A DNA stretch of 64,000 nucleotides from Pseudonocardia sp. HH130630-07. Lineage in GTDB: Bacteria > Actinomycetota > Actinomycetes > Mycobacteriales > Pseudonocardiaceae. This document shows positions 26,578-34,650 of this stretch, piece after piece. The stretch's first letter is position 1; the number at the start of each line of letters is the position of its first letter. The position numbers and the translations under genes were made by a program. The stretch lies in contig NZ_CP013854.1 in assembly GCF_001698125.1 (NCBI RefSeq), positions 5,332,001 to 5,396,000 of the forward strand, given 5' to 3'. The notes beneath the pieces are model-generated. The model made no database searches. It saw nothing but the letters and a program-made list of their open reading frames with translations, and had not been told where the DNA came from.

Positions 26578-27333
26578 ATGGCCACTCGTTCCGAGGCCGT
26601 CCAGATCGACGTCGTGCTGGACCGTGCGAGCCCGGTGCCGCTGTACCACCAGCTCGCGCAGGCGATCGAGGCGGCGATCGACGGCGGCTCGTTGCGGCCG
26701 GGGGACCGGCTGGAGAACGAGGTCACCCTGACCGAACGGCTCGGCCTCGCCCGGCCGACCGCGCGGCAGGCGATCCAGGAACTCGTGCGCAAGGGGCTGC
26801 TGGTGCGGCGCCGGGGTCTCGGTACCCAGGTCGTGCAGCCCGCGATCCACCGCGACGTCCGGCTCACCAGCCTCTACGAGGACCTGACCGACGCCGGCCG
26901 GACGCCCGAGACGCGACTGCTCGCGCACGAACCGTGCACACCGGCGACGGCCGGCGTACCGGCCCTCACCGAGCTGCTCCCCGCCGGCGAGCCGTTGCAG
27001 ATGCTGCGCCGGGTGCGGCTCGCCGACGGCCGGCCGCTCTCGATCATGACGAACTACCTCCCGGCCCGGTTCGAGCTGGACGACGCGGTCCTGGGCCAGC
27101 GCGGGCTGTACGCCCTGCTGCGCGAGCAGGGTGCCCAGGTCGCGATCGCGCACCAGACCATCGGCGCCCGGCTGGCCACCGAGGACGAGGCGGCGTTGCT
27201 GGAGGGGGTCACGCCGCTGGCCTGCGTGACCGCCGAGCTCGCCGTGTACGACGGCGCCGGTGTGCTGGTCGAGCTCGGCCGCCACCTCTACCGTGCGGAC
27301 CGCTACACCGTGCAGACGTCCCTGGTCGTCTGA
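26578..27333 (+). CDS. GntR-family (HutC subfamily) regulator of inositol catabolism
   Basis: The 251-residue protein has a GntR winged helix at about 15-80 (VPLYHQLAQAIEAAIDGGSL, ARPTARQAIQELVRKGLLVR) and a UTRA effector domain after it (LLPAGEPLQMLRRVRLADGR, LSIMTNYLPARF). It is divergent from iolC, and C. glutamicum IolR is also of the GntR family, so control of the iol operon is likely. The effector would be an inositol catabolic intermediate, but nothing in the sequence shows which. Confidence 0.87.
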   Translation: MATRSEAVQIDVVLDRASPVPLYHQLAQAIEAAIDGGSLRPGDRLENEVTLTERLGLARPTARQAIQELVRKGLLVRRRGLGTQVVQPAIHRDVRLTSLYEDLTDAGRTPETRLLAHEPCTPATAGVPALTELLPAGEPLQMLRRVRLADGRPLSIMTNYLPARFELDDAVLGQRGLYALLREQGAQVAIAHQTIGARLATEDEAALLEGVTPLACVTAELAVYDGAGVLVELGRHLYRADRYTVQTSLVV

Positions 27334-27433
27334 GCCACGTCCGGGCGTCCGGCGCTCACCGGACCGGGTGGGGCTCACCCCGGCGCCAGGGTGTCGGGCG
27401 GCCGCACCGCGGATCCGCCGTTACCTTCCCGCC

Positions 27434-27484
27434 GTGGTGCGCCCGGTCCCGGGCGCCGGAAGCACGACCGACGGAGGTACGCCG
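27434..27484 (+). promoter_or_regulatory. start region of the CPBP gene: two possible starts
   Basis: TACCTT (27422-27427) stands six bases before an in-frame GTG at 27434. The ATG at 27485 is preceded by GGAGG at 27474-27478. Either the protein has a 17-residue extension made from a leaderless mRNA, or the GTG only marks the transcript start and the ATG is used. Confidence 0.4.
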
Positions 27485-28321
27485 ATGGGCCCCGGTGCAC
27501 GGGAGCGCACGGCCGGAGGCGCCGCGCTGCGCGTGGCGGGGGCGGTCGTGCTGGTCGTCGCACTGGTGCTGGCCGGCCAGCTGCTCTGGATCGGGCTGCA
27601 GCGGGCGACGGACCTGCCCGCCGACGGCTGGCAGGCGCTGACGCTGTCGAACGTGATCGCGTTCCTCCCGCCGGTGTTGCTGCTCCTGGTGTGGATGCGG
27701 GTGCGGGAACGCCGCACCCTGGCCGATCTCGGGTTCCGCTCGGAACGGCCGGCGCGGCGGGTGCTCCTCGCGGTGGCCGCGGCCCTGGTGGTCTTCGTCG
27801 TCGCCCAGGTCGCCGCGGGCGTCGTCGGCACTCCGGGTGCCGACGGACCGGACGGCCCGGAGCCGGAGTTCCCCGCGGCCTGGGTCCTGCTGCTGATCGT
27901 CGCGACGGTCGCCGTCCAGGCGTCGGCGGAGGAGATCCTCTTCCGGGGTTACCTGCTGGGTGCCGTGCGGCCCCGGATCGGCACGTACCCGGCGGTGCTG
28001 CTGACGTCGCTGGTCTTCGGCCTGTGCCACTCCCTGAACCCGGACGCCGACGTCGTCTACGTGGCGACGACGGCCGCGCTCGGCGCCCTGCTCGCGCTGA
28101 TCGCCCTGATCGAGGGCGGGCTGTGGGCGGCGTGCACCTTCCACACGGTCTGGAACGCCGTCCCCGCGGTCCTGTCCGGCGGGGCGGGTGGCGACCGCGC
28201 ACCGGACGACGGGGCATCCGCGGCGGAGGTCGCGTTCCTCGTCGTGATCCTGGTGTTCGTGGCCGTCGCGGCCGGACTGCTGCAGCGGCGGCGGGCCGCG
28301 AGCACCGTCGGGACGGGCTGA
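27485..28321 (+). CDS. CPBP family intramembrane metalloprotease (CAAX protease/bacteriocin-processing)
   Basis: A 278-residue membrane protein with about eight hydrophobic segments and the Abi/CPBP motifs EEILFRGYLLGAVR (paired glutamates and arginine), VFGLCHSLNPD and HTVWNAV (histidines), which build the intramembrane zinc site. Physiological substrates of such actinobacterial members are not known. The next gene follows after four bases and is likely co-transcribed. There is no clear link to the inositol genes around it. Confidence 0.88.
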   Translation: MGPGARERTAGGAALRVAGAVVLVVALVLAGQLLWIGLQRATDLPADGWQALTLSNVIAFLPPVLLLLVWMRVRERRTLADLGFRSERPARRVLLAVAAALVVFVVAQVAAGVVGTPGADGPDGPEPEFPAAWVLLLIVATVAVQASAEEILFRGYLLGAVRPRIGTYPAVLLTSLVFGLCHSLNPDADVVYVATTAALGALLALIALIEGGLWAACTFHTVWNAVPAVLSGGAGGDRAPDDGASAAEVAFLVVILVFVAVAAGLLQRRRAASTVGTG

Positions 28322-28325
28322 CCGG

Positions 28326-29330
28326 ATGGCGATCTTCTACGGTGTCGCGGCGGTACTCGCGGTGTTCGTCGGGATCGGCGTGTACCGGGAACCGCGGCGG
28401 TTCCGCAACGCCGTCCTGCTCGGGCTGGCCCTGGTGTGCCTGCTGCTGGGCCTGTTCGGCGAGATCTACCGGCTCGACGTCGGAGCGCTGGACGCGGTGA
28501 CGGTGACCGGTGCGATCCTCGCCTGCCTCGCGGTGCTCGTGCTGGCGGGGTTCCTGCTGCTGAACGGCGCGACGATGCTGCGCCGCGAGGGGCGGCGGCC
28601 GGCCAACCTGCTGTCGTTGCTCGCCGGTCTCGGGTGTCTCGCCGTGCTGGCCTCGCCGGTGGTGGCGCAGTACACCAGCGGCAAGGTCGTGGTGGCCGTC
28701 GTGTACGCGCTGCTGCTCGTCGCGGTCTACCTGGGCTTCCTGTTCTGCAGCTTCCTGATCTACGCCGCCGTCTACGGCAGGCTGCAGCCCCGGACCGGCG
28801 TGGACTTCGTGGTGGTGCTCGGGTCGGGGCTGATCCGGGGGAAGGTCCCGCCACTGCTGGCGAGCCGCCTGGACCGGGCGATCGCGGTCCGTGACCGCGA
28901 GCTGCGGGGCGGGTCGACGCCGCTGCTGGTCACCTCGGGCGGCCAGGGTCCGGACGAGCCGCTGCCCGAGGCCCGCGCGATGGCCGACTACCTCGTCGGG
29001 CAGGGGGTGCCCGCGGACCAGGTGCTCTGCGAGGACCGGTCGCGGACCACGGAGGAGAACCTGCGGTTCAGCCGGACGCTGATGACCGAGCAGCGGCCGG
29101 AGTACCGCTGCGTGGTGGTGACGAACAACTTCCACGCCTTCCGCGCCGCGCTGATGGCCCGGCGGGCCGGGGTGAACGGCCAGGTCGTCGGCTCCCCGAC
29201 GGCCCGCTACTACTGGCCCAGCGCCACCTTGCGCGAGTTCGTCGCGATCCTCGCCGAACACCCGATCATCAACGGCGCCGTCGTGCTGGCTCTGGTCACC
29301 GTGGGCGTCCTGGTCGGCCTGGAGGTCTGA
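28326..29330 (+). CDS. YdcF/SanA-like (DUF218) membrane protein
   Basis: A 334-residue protein. Five hydrophobic segments fill about residues 1-155, followed by a DUF218 domain: VDFVVVLGSGLIRGKVPP, LLVTSGGQGPDEPLPEA, CEDRSRTTEENLRFS and VVVTNNFHAFRAALMARR. A last membrane segment (about 312-332) closes the protein. DUF218 proteins are linked to envelope integrity, and the G/S/D-rich pocket is thought to bind a small phosphorylated or lipid-linked ligand; the reaction is unproven. Coupled to the CPBP protease gene. Confidence 0.87.
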   Translation: MAIFYGVAAVLAVFVGIGVYREPRRFRNAVLLGLALVCLLLGLFGEIYRLDVGALDAVTVTGAILACLAVLVLAGFLLLNGATMLRREGRRPANLLSLLAGLGCLAVLASPVVAQYTSGKVVVAVVYALLLVAVYLGFLFCSFLIYAAVYGRLQPRTGVDFVVVLGSGLIRGKVPPLLASRLDRAIAVRDRELRGGSTPLLVTSGGQGPDEPLPEARAMADYLVGQGVPADQVLCEDRSRTTEENLRFSRTLMTEQRPEYRCVVVTNNFHAFRAALMARRAGVNGQVVGSPTARYYWPSATLREFVAILAEHPIINGAVVLALVTVGVLVGLEV

Positions 29331-29362
29331 TCGGGGCCGGTGCGGGTGCACCGGCCCCGATC
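29329..29362. terminator. 15-bp perfect hairpin, bidirectional terminator
   Basis: Arms at 29329-29343 and 29348-29362 are perfect complements with a four-base loop. The hairpin starts in the stop codon of the YdcF-like gene and ends just before the stop of the convergent iolE. Confidence 0.85.
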
Positions 29363-29364
29363 GG

Positions 29365-30234
29365 TCACCCGACGAGCGCGCTGAGCAGGTTCGTGACGCT
29401 GGTCCGGACGTCGGCGACCGGCCCGTCGCCGGCCGGCGGGCCCTGCAGGATGGTGTCCTGTTCCAGCACGTGCCAGCCGTCGTAGCCGATCCGGTTGAGG
29501 TGGGTCAGGACGCCGTCGAGATCGACGTCGCCCTCACCGAGCGGCCGGTACATGCCCTTGCGGATGGCCTCGGTGTAGGTCAGCCGGCCGTCCTGCACCT
29601 GGCGGGCCAGCCCGAGGTCGACGTCCTTCAGGTGCGTGTGCGCGATCCGCTCCGGCGCCTGCCGGGCGAGCGCCGCCGGGTCGGTACCGCCGATGAGCAG
29701 GTGACCGGTGTCCAGGCACAGCCGGATCGTGGAGCCCTCCAGGACCCGGTCGACCTCGTCCCCGCTCTCGATCATGGTGCCGACGTGCGGGTGCAGCACG
29801 GCGCTCACCCCGCGCCCGGCGGCGTAGTCGGTGATCCGGTCGAGATTGGACAGCAGCAGCGCCCAGCCGGTCTCGTCGAGCTCGGGGCGGGAGTCGTAGC
29901 CGGTCCCGCCGGAGTCGGCGGACAGCACCAGCGTCCCGGCCCGGGCGGCGTCGTAGCCCGCCAGCAGCCGCTCGACCCCGGGCAGCGGATCGTGGCCCGG
30001 CACGTGCAGCAGGGTCGGGGTGAAGCCGCCGACGGCCTGCAGGCCGTGCTGCTCCAGGGTCGCCGCCTTCTCGGCGGGCGCGTCGGGCAGGAACCCGTCG
30101 GGCCCGAACTCGGTCGCGGTCAGGCCGACCTCACGCATCTCGGCGAGCACCCGGGACGGCGCCATCTGGTATCCCCAGCCGGGGACCTCGCAGACCCCCC
30201 AGGAGATGGGCGCACCGGCGATCTTGTCGCTCAT
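29365..30234 (-). CDS. iolE: inosose dehydratase (IolE-like TIM barrel)
   Basis: Dehydrates 2-keto-myo-inositol (inosose) to the 1,2-dione used by IolD. The 289-residue protein begins IAGAPISWGVCEVPGWGYQM, the hallmark of IolE/MocC proteins, and keeps metal and substrate residues of the xylose-isomerase-like barrel (TEFGPDGFL, HPHVGTMIES, CLDTGHLLIGG, HTHLKDVD, LEQD). The ATG lies in the stop of iolG (ATGA at 30234-30231), so it is translated from the same mRNA. Confidence 0.87.
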   Translation of the reverse strand: MSDKIAGAPISWGVCEVPGWGYQMAPSRVLAEMREVGLTATEFGPDGFLPDAPAEKAATLEQHGLQAVGGFTPTLLHVPGHDPLPGVERLLAGYDAARAGTLVLSADSGGTGYDSRPELDETGWALLLSNLDRITDYAAGRGVSAVLHPHVGTMIESGDEVDRVLEGSTIRLCLDTGHLLIGGTDPAALARQAPERIAHTHLKDVDLGLARQVQDGRLTYTEAIRKGMYRPLGEGDVDLDGVLTHLNRIGYDGWHVLEQDTILQGPPAGDGPVADVRTSVTNLLSALVG

Positions 30235-31232
30235 CGGACTACCTCCTCGATCCGGACGGGCCGGCGCTGCTGCATCGAGCGGGTCGCGGCCTCGGCGACC
30301 CAGCCCGACGTCATGGCGTCGGCCACCGTGCAGGGCGACGGCCGGGTGCCGTCGACGACCTCGGTGAACGCGGTCAGCTCGGCCTGGAACGCCGGGGCCA
30401 GCCGGTCCATGAAGAACCGGTGCGGCGTTCCGGCGGGGAAGCTCACCCCCGGTTCGACGGAGCGCAGCGGGAGACCGTCGTCGAGCCCGACGGCGATCGA
30501 GTCGCGGTCACCGTGCAGCTCGAGGCGGACGTCGTAACCGCGCGGGTTGTAGCGGGAACCGGTCACCAGGGCGGCCGAGCCGTCGTCCAGGGTGAGCAGT
30601 ACCTGGGCGGTCGAGACGTCACCGGTCTCGGCGAAGACGGGTGCGCCGTGCTGGTCGCCGGTCGCGTAGGCCTCGACGATCTCGCGGCCGGTGACCCAGC
30701 GGATCGCGTCGAAGTCGTGCACCAGGCAGTCCCGGAAGATGCCGCCCGAGACGCGGACGTAGTCGTCCGGTGGCGGTGCGGGGTCCAGCGTGGTCGAGCG
30801 CACCGTGTGCACCCGGCCCAGCTCGCCGGAGGCGACCGCCGCCCGGGCTGCGGCGAACCCGGCGTCGAACCGGCGCGGGTAGCCGACGTGCACCCGCTCG
30901 TCGCGCCCGGCCAGCTTGCCCGCGAGATCGACGGCGTCGTCGACGAGCCCGGCGATCGGCTTCTCGCAGAAGACCGGCAGCCCGGCGTCGACGGCGGCCA
31001 GCAGCAGCTCCGGGTGGGCGGGGGTGGCCGCGGCGATGACGACGCCGTCCGGAGCGGCGTCGAACACCTCCCGGGGGGAGGCGAGTGGCTCGGCACCCAC
31101 CTCGGCGGCGACCTGCGCCGTGATCTCGGGGCGCACGTCGGTGACCAGCAGCTGGTCCACGCCCTCCAGGCCGGCCAGCGTCCGTGCGTGGAACGCGCCG
31201 ATCCGGCCCAGGCCGATCAGTCCGATCCTCAT
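30231..31232 (-). CDS. iolG: inositol 2-dehydrogenase (Gfo/Idh/MocA family)
   Basis: Oxidises myo-inositol to 2-keto-myo-inositol with NAD. The 333-residue protein has the Rossmann motif IGLIGLGRIGAFHARTLAG, FCEKPIAGLVDDAVDLA with the catalytic lysine, and the GGIFRDCLVHDFDAIRWV segment with the substrate-binding D-x2-x-H pattern of inositol dehydrogenases. The start follows GAGGGAA. First gene of a two-gene unit with iolE, separate from the larger iol operon but probably under the same regulator. Confidence 0.88.
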   Translation of the reverse strand: MRIGLIGLGRIGAFHARTLAGLEGVDQLLVTDVRPEITAQVAAEVGAEPLASPREVFDAAPDGVVIAAATPAHPELLLAAVDAGLPVFCEKPIAGLVDDAVDLAGKLAGRDERVHVGYPRRFDAGFAAARAAVASGELGRVHTVRSTTLDPAPPPDDYVRVSGGIFRDCLVHDFDAIRWVTGREIVEAYATGDQHGAPVFAETGDVSTAQVLLTLDDGSAALVTGSRYNPRGYDVRLELHGDRDSIAVGLDDGLPLRSVEPGVSFPAGTPHRFFMDRLAPAFQAELTAFTEVVDGTRPSPCTVADAMTSGWVAEAATRSMQQRRPVRIEEVVR

Positions 31233-31595
31233 GTTGGTTCCCTCGTGTCGTTCGTGGTGGCCGGTCGGGTCGGGTTCGTGGCCGGGTTCGGTGGGTGCTC
31301 CCCGGACGGCGGGCGTGCCCCCGTCCGACCCGCCCGTTCCACCCGCACGGCGCGGACCCGGCGTGGTGGCGAGATCGGGGGGTGGGGGAGTGGGACCCCG
31401 GCCGCGCGGGTGCGGGACGGCGCCGGAACCGTGGAGCGGGAACGCGGGCGACCGGTGGACTCCCGGACCGGGCCCGGCGCGGTTGCCGATACCCTGTCTC
31501 CGGCCACGGACGTCACGCCCACGTGAACCCTCCTCGGCTCGGCTCCCCGTCGAACAGCGCTCGGAGCGCGCGGACGAGTCTCCGTGCCGCGCGCC

Positions 31596-31610
31596 TAATA
31601 TGTCAAGACA
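31596..31610. promoter_or_regulatory. A/T-rich promoter/operator element, inositol operator site 2
   Basis: TGTCAAGACA (31601-31610) is a perfect TGTC-N2-GACA dyad and matches site 1 near iolC at 8 of 10 bases. It overlaps TAATAT (31596-31601), a -10 candidate toward the ABC-F gene. On the other strand it reads TTGACA, a consensus -35 toward iolG, although no good -10 follows. The 370-base distance to iolG is long. Confidence 0.42.
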
Positions 31611-31620
31611 AAGACCTGTG

Positions 31621-31688
31621 CGGTGATCACGGATCGGGAAGGGATCCGGCCGTCCGTGGCCGCCCCGTTTCCCGATCCGTGATCACCG
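31621..31688. repeat. long inverted repeat upstream of ABC-F gene, possible attenuator
   Basis: Arms at 31621-31640 and 31669-31688 are perfect 20-base reverse complements around a 28-base spacer, 52 bases before the ABC-F start. In RNA it would be a very stable hairpin in the 5' leader. A 19-codon frame (GTG at 31623 to TGA at 31682, VITDREGIRPSVAAPFPDP) runs exactly through it, without a clear ribosome site. ABC-F resistance genes are often controlled by ribosome-mediated attenuation, which such a structure could serve. A protein-binding dyad is the alternative. Confidence 0.6.
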
Positions 31689-31739
31689 GGCGGGGAAATC
31701 CGGTCGCCGGGTAGCTGTCCGGTTGCGAGGGTTCCGGTC

Positions 31740-33368
31740 ATGGGGCACGTGGAGTTGCAGGAGGTGGACCACGTCCTGCCCGACGGCCGCGTCCTGTTGA
31801 GCGGGGTCTCGTTCCGGGTCGGTGACGGGACGAAGACCGCGCTGGTCGGGGCGAACGGCACCGGGAAGACGACACTGCTCGGCCTGGTCTCTGGGCGGAC
31901 GGTCCCCTGGGCCGGCTCGGTGCACCGGTCCGGCGGGCTCGGGGTCATGCCGCAGTTCCTCGGCGGCCGGACGGTGCGTGGGCTCCTGCTCGAACTCGCG
32001 CCGGAGCGACTCCGCACCGCGGGGCGCCGGCTCGACGCCGCCGAGGACGCGCTCATCGAGTCCGACACCGTCGCCCGCCAGCTCGACTACGCCGAGGCGC
32101 TGGCCGAGTACGGCGACGCCGGAGGGTACGAGTCCGAAGCCTCGTGGGACCGGTGCTGCCTCGCCGTACTCGGACTGCCCTACGACCGGATGCGGTTCCG
32201 CGAGACCGACCGGCTCTCCGGCGGCGAGCAGAAGCGGCTGGCGCTGGAGGTCCTGCTCGGTGGCCCCGACGAGGTGCTGCTGCTCGACGAACCGGACAAC
32301 TACCTCGACGTCCCCGGCAAGGAGTGGCTGGAGCGCCGGATCCGGGACACCGGCAAGACCGTCCTGTTCGTCTCGCACGACCGCGAGCTGCTGCGGCGCA
32401 CGGCGACCCGGGTGGTCACGATCGAGCTGCACCCGGCAGGCAACACGGTCTGGACGCACGGCGGCGGCTTCGACACCTACGATGCGGCCCGCGCCGACCG
32501 CCTGGAGCGCCTGGAGGAGCTGCGCCGGCGCTGGGACGAGGACCGCGCCCGGCTGGTCCGGCTGGTGCACGAGCTGAGGCAGAAGGCGTCCTACAACGAC
32601 GGCATGGCGAGCCGCTACCAGGCCGCACGCACCCGGCTGGGGCGGTTCGACGCGGCCGGGCCACCGGAGGCGGTGCCGCGGCGGCCACAGCTGCGGATGC
32701 AGCTCACCGGCGGACGGACCGGCCGGCGCGTCGTGACCTGTGAGCGGCTCGCCCTGGACGGACTCACCGCACCGTTCGACACCGTGATCCACTACGGCGA
32801 CCGGGTCGCGGTCCTCGGACTCAACGGCACCGGCAAGTCGCACTTCCTGCGGTTGCTGGCCGGGCTGGGGGACGGCGGTGCCGGCGGGATCGAACCGGTG
32901 GCACACCGCGGCACGGTGCGTCTCGGGTCCCGGGTGCGGCCGGGCTGGTTCGCCCAGACCCATCGGCACCCGGAGTACGCGGACCGCACGCTGCAGGAGC
33001 TGCTCCTCGCCGGCGGCGAGCGCCGACCGGGTGTCGATCACGAACGGTCCATGCGCGCCCTCGCCCGCTACGATCTCGCGGGGGCGGCACACCGTGGGTT
33101 CGGGTCGCTCTCCGGCGGGCAGCAGGCCCGTTTCCAGGTTCTGCTGCTGGAGCTGGAGGGCGCGACCCTGTTGTTGCTCGACGAGCCGACCGACAACCTG
33201 GATCCGTACTCGGCCGACGTGTTGCAGGCGGCGATCGGCGCGTTCGACGGCACCGTGCTGGCGGTGACCCACGATCGGTGGCTGGCCAGGGCGTTCGACC
33301 GGTTCCTGTTGTTCCGCCGGGACGGCCGGGTGTCCGAGCGGGACGGCCCGGTGTGGACCGACGACTGA
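31740..33368 (+). CDS. ABC-F family ATPase (ribosome-protection type candidate)
   Basis: A 542-residue soluble protein with two ABC domains and no membrane segment, as in ABC-F factors that act on the ribosome. Domain 1 has Walker A GANGTGKTT (about 37-45), signature LSGGEQKR (159) and Walker B LLLDEPDN (about 180). The interdomain linker (about 245-350) has the charged helix RWDEDRARLVRLVHELRQKA. Domain 2 has LGLNGTGKS, LSGGQQARF and LLLLDEPTDN. The ATG follows GAGGG. Members include antibiotic-resistance proteins (macrolide, lincosamide, pleuromutilin) and translation factors; which applies is unknown. It is preceded by a hairpin leader. Confidence 0.88.
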   Translation: MGHVELQEVDHVLPDGRVLLSGVSFRVGDGTKTALVGANGTGKTTLLGLVSGRTVPWAGSVHRSGGLGVMPQFLGGRTVRGLLLELAPERLRTAGRRLDAAEDALIESDTVARQLDYAEALAEYGDAGGYESEASWDRCCLAVLGLPYDRMRFRETDRLSGGEQKRLALEVLLGGPDEVLLLDEPDNYLDVPGKEWLERRIRDTGKTVLFVSHDRELLRRTATRVVTIELHPAGNTVWTHGGGFDTYDAARADRLERLEELRRRWDEDRARLVRLVHELRQKASYNDGMASRYQAARTRLGRFDAAGPPEAVPRRPQLRMQLTGGRTGRRVVTCERLALDGLTAPFDTVIHYGDRVAVLGLNGTGKSHFLRLLAGLGDGGAGGIEPVAHRGTVRLGSRVRPGWFAQTHRHPEYADRTLQELLLAGGERRPGVDHERSMRALARYDLAGAAHRGFGSLSGGQQARFQVLLLELEGATLLLLDEPTDNLDPYSADVLQAAIGAFDGTVLAVTHDRWLARAFDRFLLFRRDGRVSERDGPVWTDD

Positions 33369-33437
33369 CTCGCCCCCGTCGGGTGACGTACACGGATCTC
33401 GGTAGCGCTACTCAGGCCGTGACCGGTCCCCGGGGCC

Positions 33438-33449
33438 TACCGTCGCCGC
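33438..33449 (+). promoter_or_regulatory. leaderless promoter of the RHH-tailed membrane protein gene
   Basis: TACCGT at 33438-33443 lies six bases before the ATG at 33450. There is no purine-rich ribosome site. Confidence 0.5.
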
Positions 33450-34235
33450 ATGACCGCTGATCCGCAGACCACCCGGCCCGGGACCTCCCGGCACGCCCGG
33501 AGCACCGTCCGGGGGGTGCGCCGGGCGATGATCGTGCTGGTCGTCGGCGCGCTGGTGGTGGCGGCGCTGCTCGGGATCGCCGCTCTGCTCGGCGGCGAGT
33601 TCGGCGAGCTGCAGGGCCGCATCGTGCTGAGCACACTGGTCGTCGCCGCGTTCGGGACGACCGCGCTGTGCGATCTCGCCGTCGTCACCCGGGCGGTGCG
33701 GGCGATCGGCTTCTGCGGCCTCGCGGCCAGTCTCGGGGCGGCCGTCTGCGCGCTCGTGCTCATCTGGCAGGACAGCATGGGGGCCGACCCGGGCGAGTAC
33801 TGGTGGAAATCGCTCGGCCTGCTGACGATCGCGGCGGTCGCACTCGCGCACGGCAACCTGCTGCTCCCGCTCGCCGACCGGCCGCACCGGGCGATCCGGG
33901 CCGGGCTGGCGGTGGCGCTGGCCGCGATCGCCGTCGTCGCGGTCATGCTCGCGCTGCCGGTGCTGACCGACGGGGCCGTCCCGGGTCCCTCGGACGACGG
34001 GTACTGGCGCTGGTTCGGCGTCGCCGCGATCGTCGACGCGCTCGGCACGATCGCCCTGCCGGTGCTCGTGCTGGTCCTGCGCGGCCCGGCCGGCACGGAG
34101 CCCGCGCCGGCGTCGGTCCGGCTGGAACTCGAACTGCCGGCCGATCTCGTCAGCCGGCTCGACGCGGCCGCCGACGGGGGCTCGCGGTCGGACACCGCCG
34201 TCGAGGTGCTGCGACGGGCGCTCCCGGCGGACTGA
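33450..34235 (+). CDS. six-helix membrane protein with ribbon-helix-helix-like C-terminal tail
   Basis: A 261-residue protein I do not recognise. Six likely membrane segments lie at about 27-48, 58-79, 84-105, 120-140, 150-171 and 187-210, after a basic N-terminus. The tail, residues 223-258, reads VRLELELPADLVSRLDAAAD then SRSDTAVEVLRRAL: a beta strand, a helix and a second helix with the spacing of CopG/Arc-type ribbon-helix-helix domains. If the tail is a true RHH it could bind DNA at the membrane or pair with another RHH protein. The small size and lack of basic residues in the strand make dimerisation alone equally possible. Confidence 0.7.
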   Translation: MTADPQTTRPGTSRHARSTVRGVRRAMIVLVVGALVVAALLGIAALLGGEFGELQGRIVLSTLVVAAFGTTALCDLAVVTRAVRAIGFCGLAASLGAAVCALVLIWQDSMGADPGEYWWKSLGLLTIAAVALAHGNLLLPLADRPHRAIRAGLAVALAAIAVVAVMLALPVLTDGAVPGPSDDGYWRWFGVAAIVDALGTIALPVLVLVLRGPAGTEPAPASVRLELELPADLVSRLDAAADGGSRSDTAVEVLRRALPAD

Positions 34236-34250
34236 GCACGGCCCGGCGTC

Positions 34251-34385
34251 TCACCGCAGCGAGGGCGTCCGCGTGTTGTAGGCCCGGCGGGTGCGGACCG
34301 GGCGCGGCCGGCCGCGCAGCACCTCGCGGAAGGTCGCACCCGAACCGAGGATGACGACGGCGGCGAGCAGGATCTGGGTCAGCAT
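34251..34385 (-). CDS. 44-residue single-pass membrane peptide
   Basis: The ATG at 34385 follows a strong GGAGGAGAT site. The peptide MLTQILLAAVVILGSGATF has one hydrophobic helix and then a strongly basic tail (EVLRGRPRPVRTRRAYNTRT). It would sit in the membrane with the basic tail inside. It is convergent with the RHH-tailed protein gene, 15 bases apart. Function unknown; the ribosome site and the charge pattern argue that it is real. Confidence 0.6.
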   Translation of the reverse strand: MLTQILLAAVVILGSGATFREVLRGRPRPVRTRRAYNTRTPSLR

Positions 34386-34650
34386 GCGGATCTCCTCCGG
34401 GCGGCACGCGGGATGCGACGGTGTGCGGCGGTCCCGGGCATCCGGGCCGGTGACCACCGATGACGTCGAGGATCCGCCGGTCCGGGCCCCCCGGACAGGG
34501 GCGGGAAGGACGCGGTGCGACAACTTCCTGCCAACGTGGCCGGGCGGCGTCACTCACACGTGGCGGACCCGACGTCGTCACCTGCGGGCGGGGGCGTCCG
34601 GGCGGCGTTAGTGTGCGCGGCAGCAGCATCGGCACGAAACGGGGATGATC

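Larger units (their letters stand above)
31233..31739. other. 507-base non-coding region between iolG and the first ABC-F gene
   Basis: No convincing protein gene. The left two thirds are GC-rich with degenerate GGTCGGGT-type repeats (about 31255-31300). The right part holds an operator-like TGTCAAGACA, a TAATAT box and a long inverted repeat, described separately. Confidence 0.6.

Noticed and set aside
27363..27386. CCGGGTG...CACCCCGG hairpin after the inositol GntR gene as a terminator
   Set aside because: The stem needs a bulge and is short compared with the clear terminators in this window.
31229..31522. A 97-codon frame on the minus strand ending in an ATGA overlap with iolG
   Set aside because: The overlap looks operon-like, but the product is an arginine/proline/threonine-rich sequence without structure, and the region has degenerate repeats; I treat it as non-coding.
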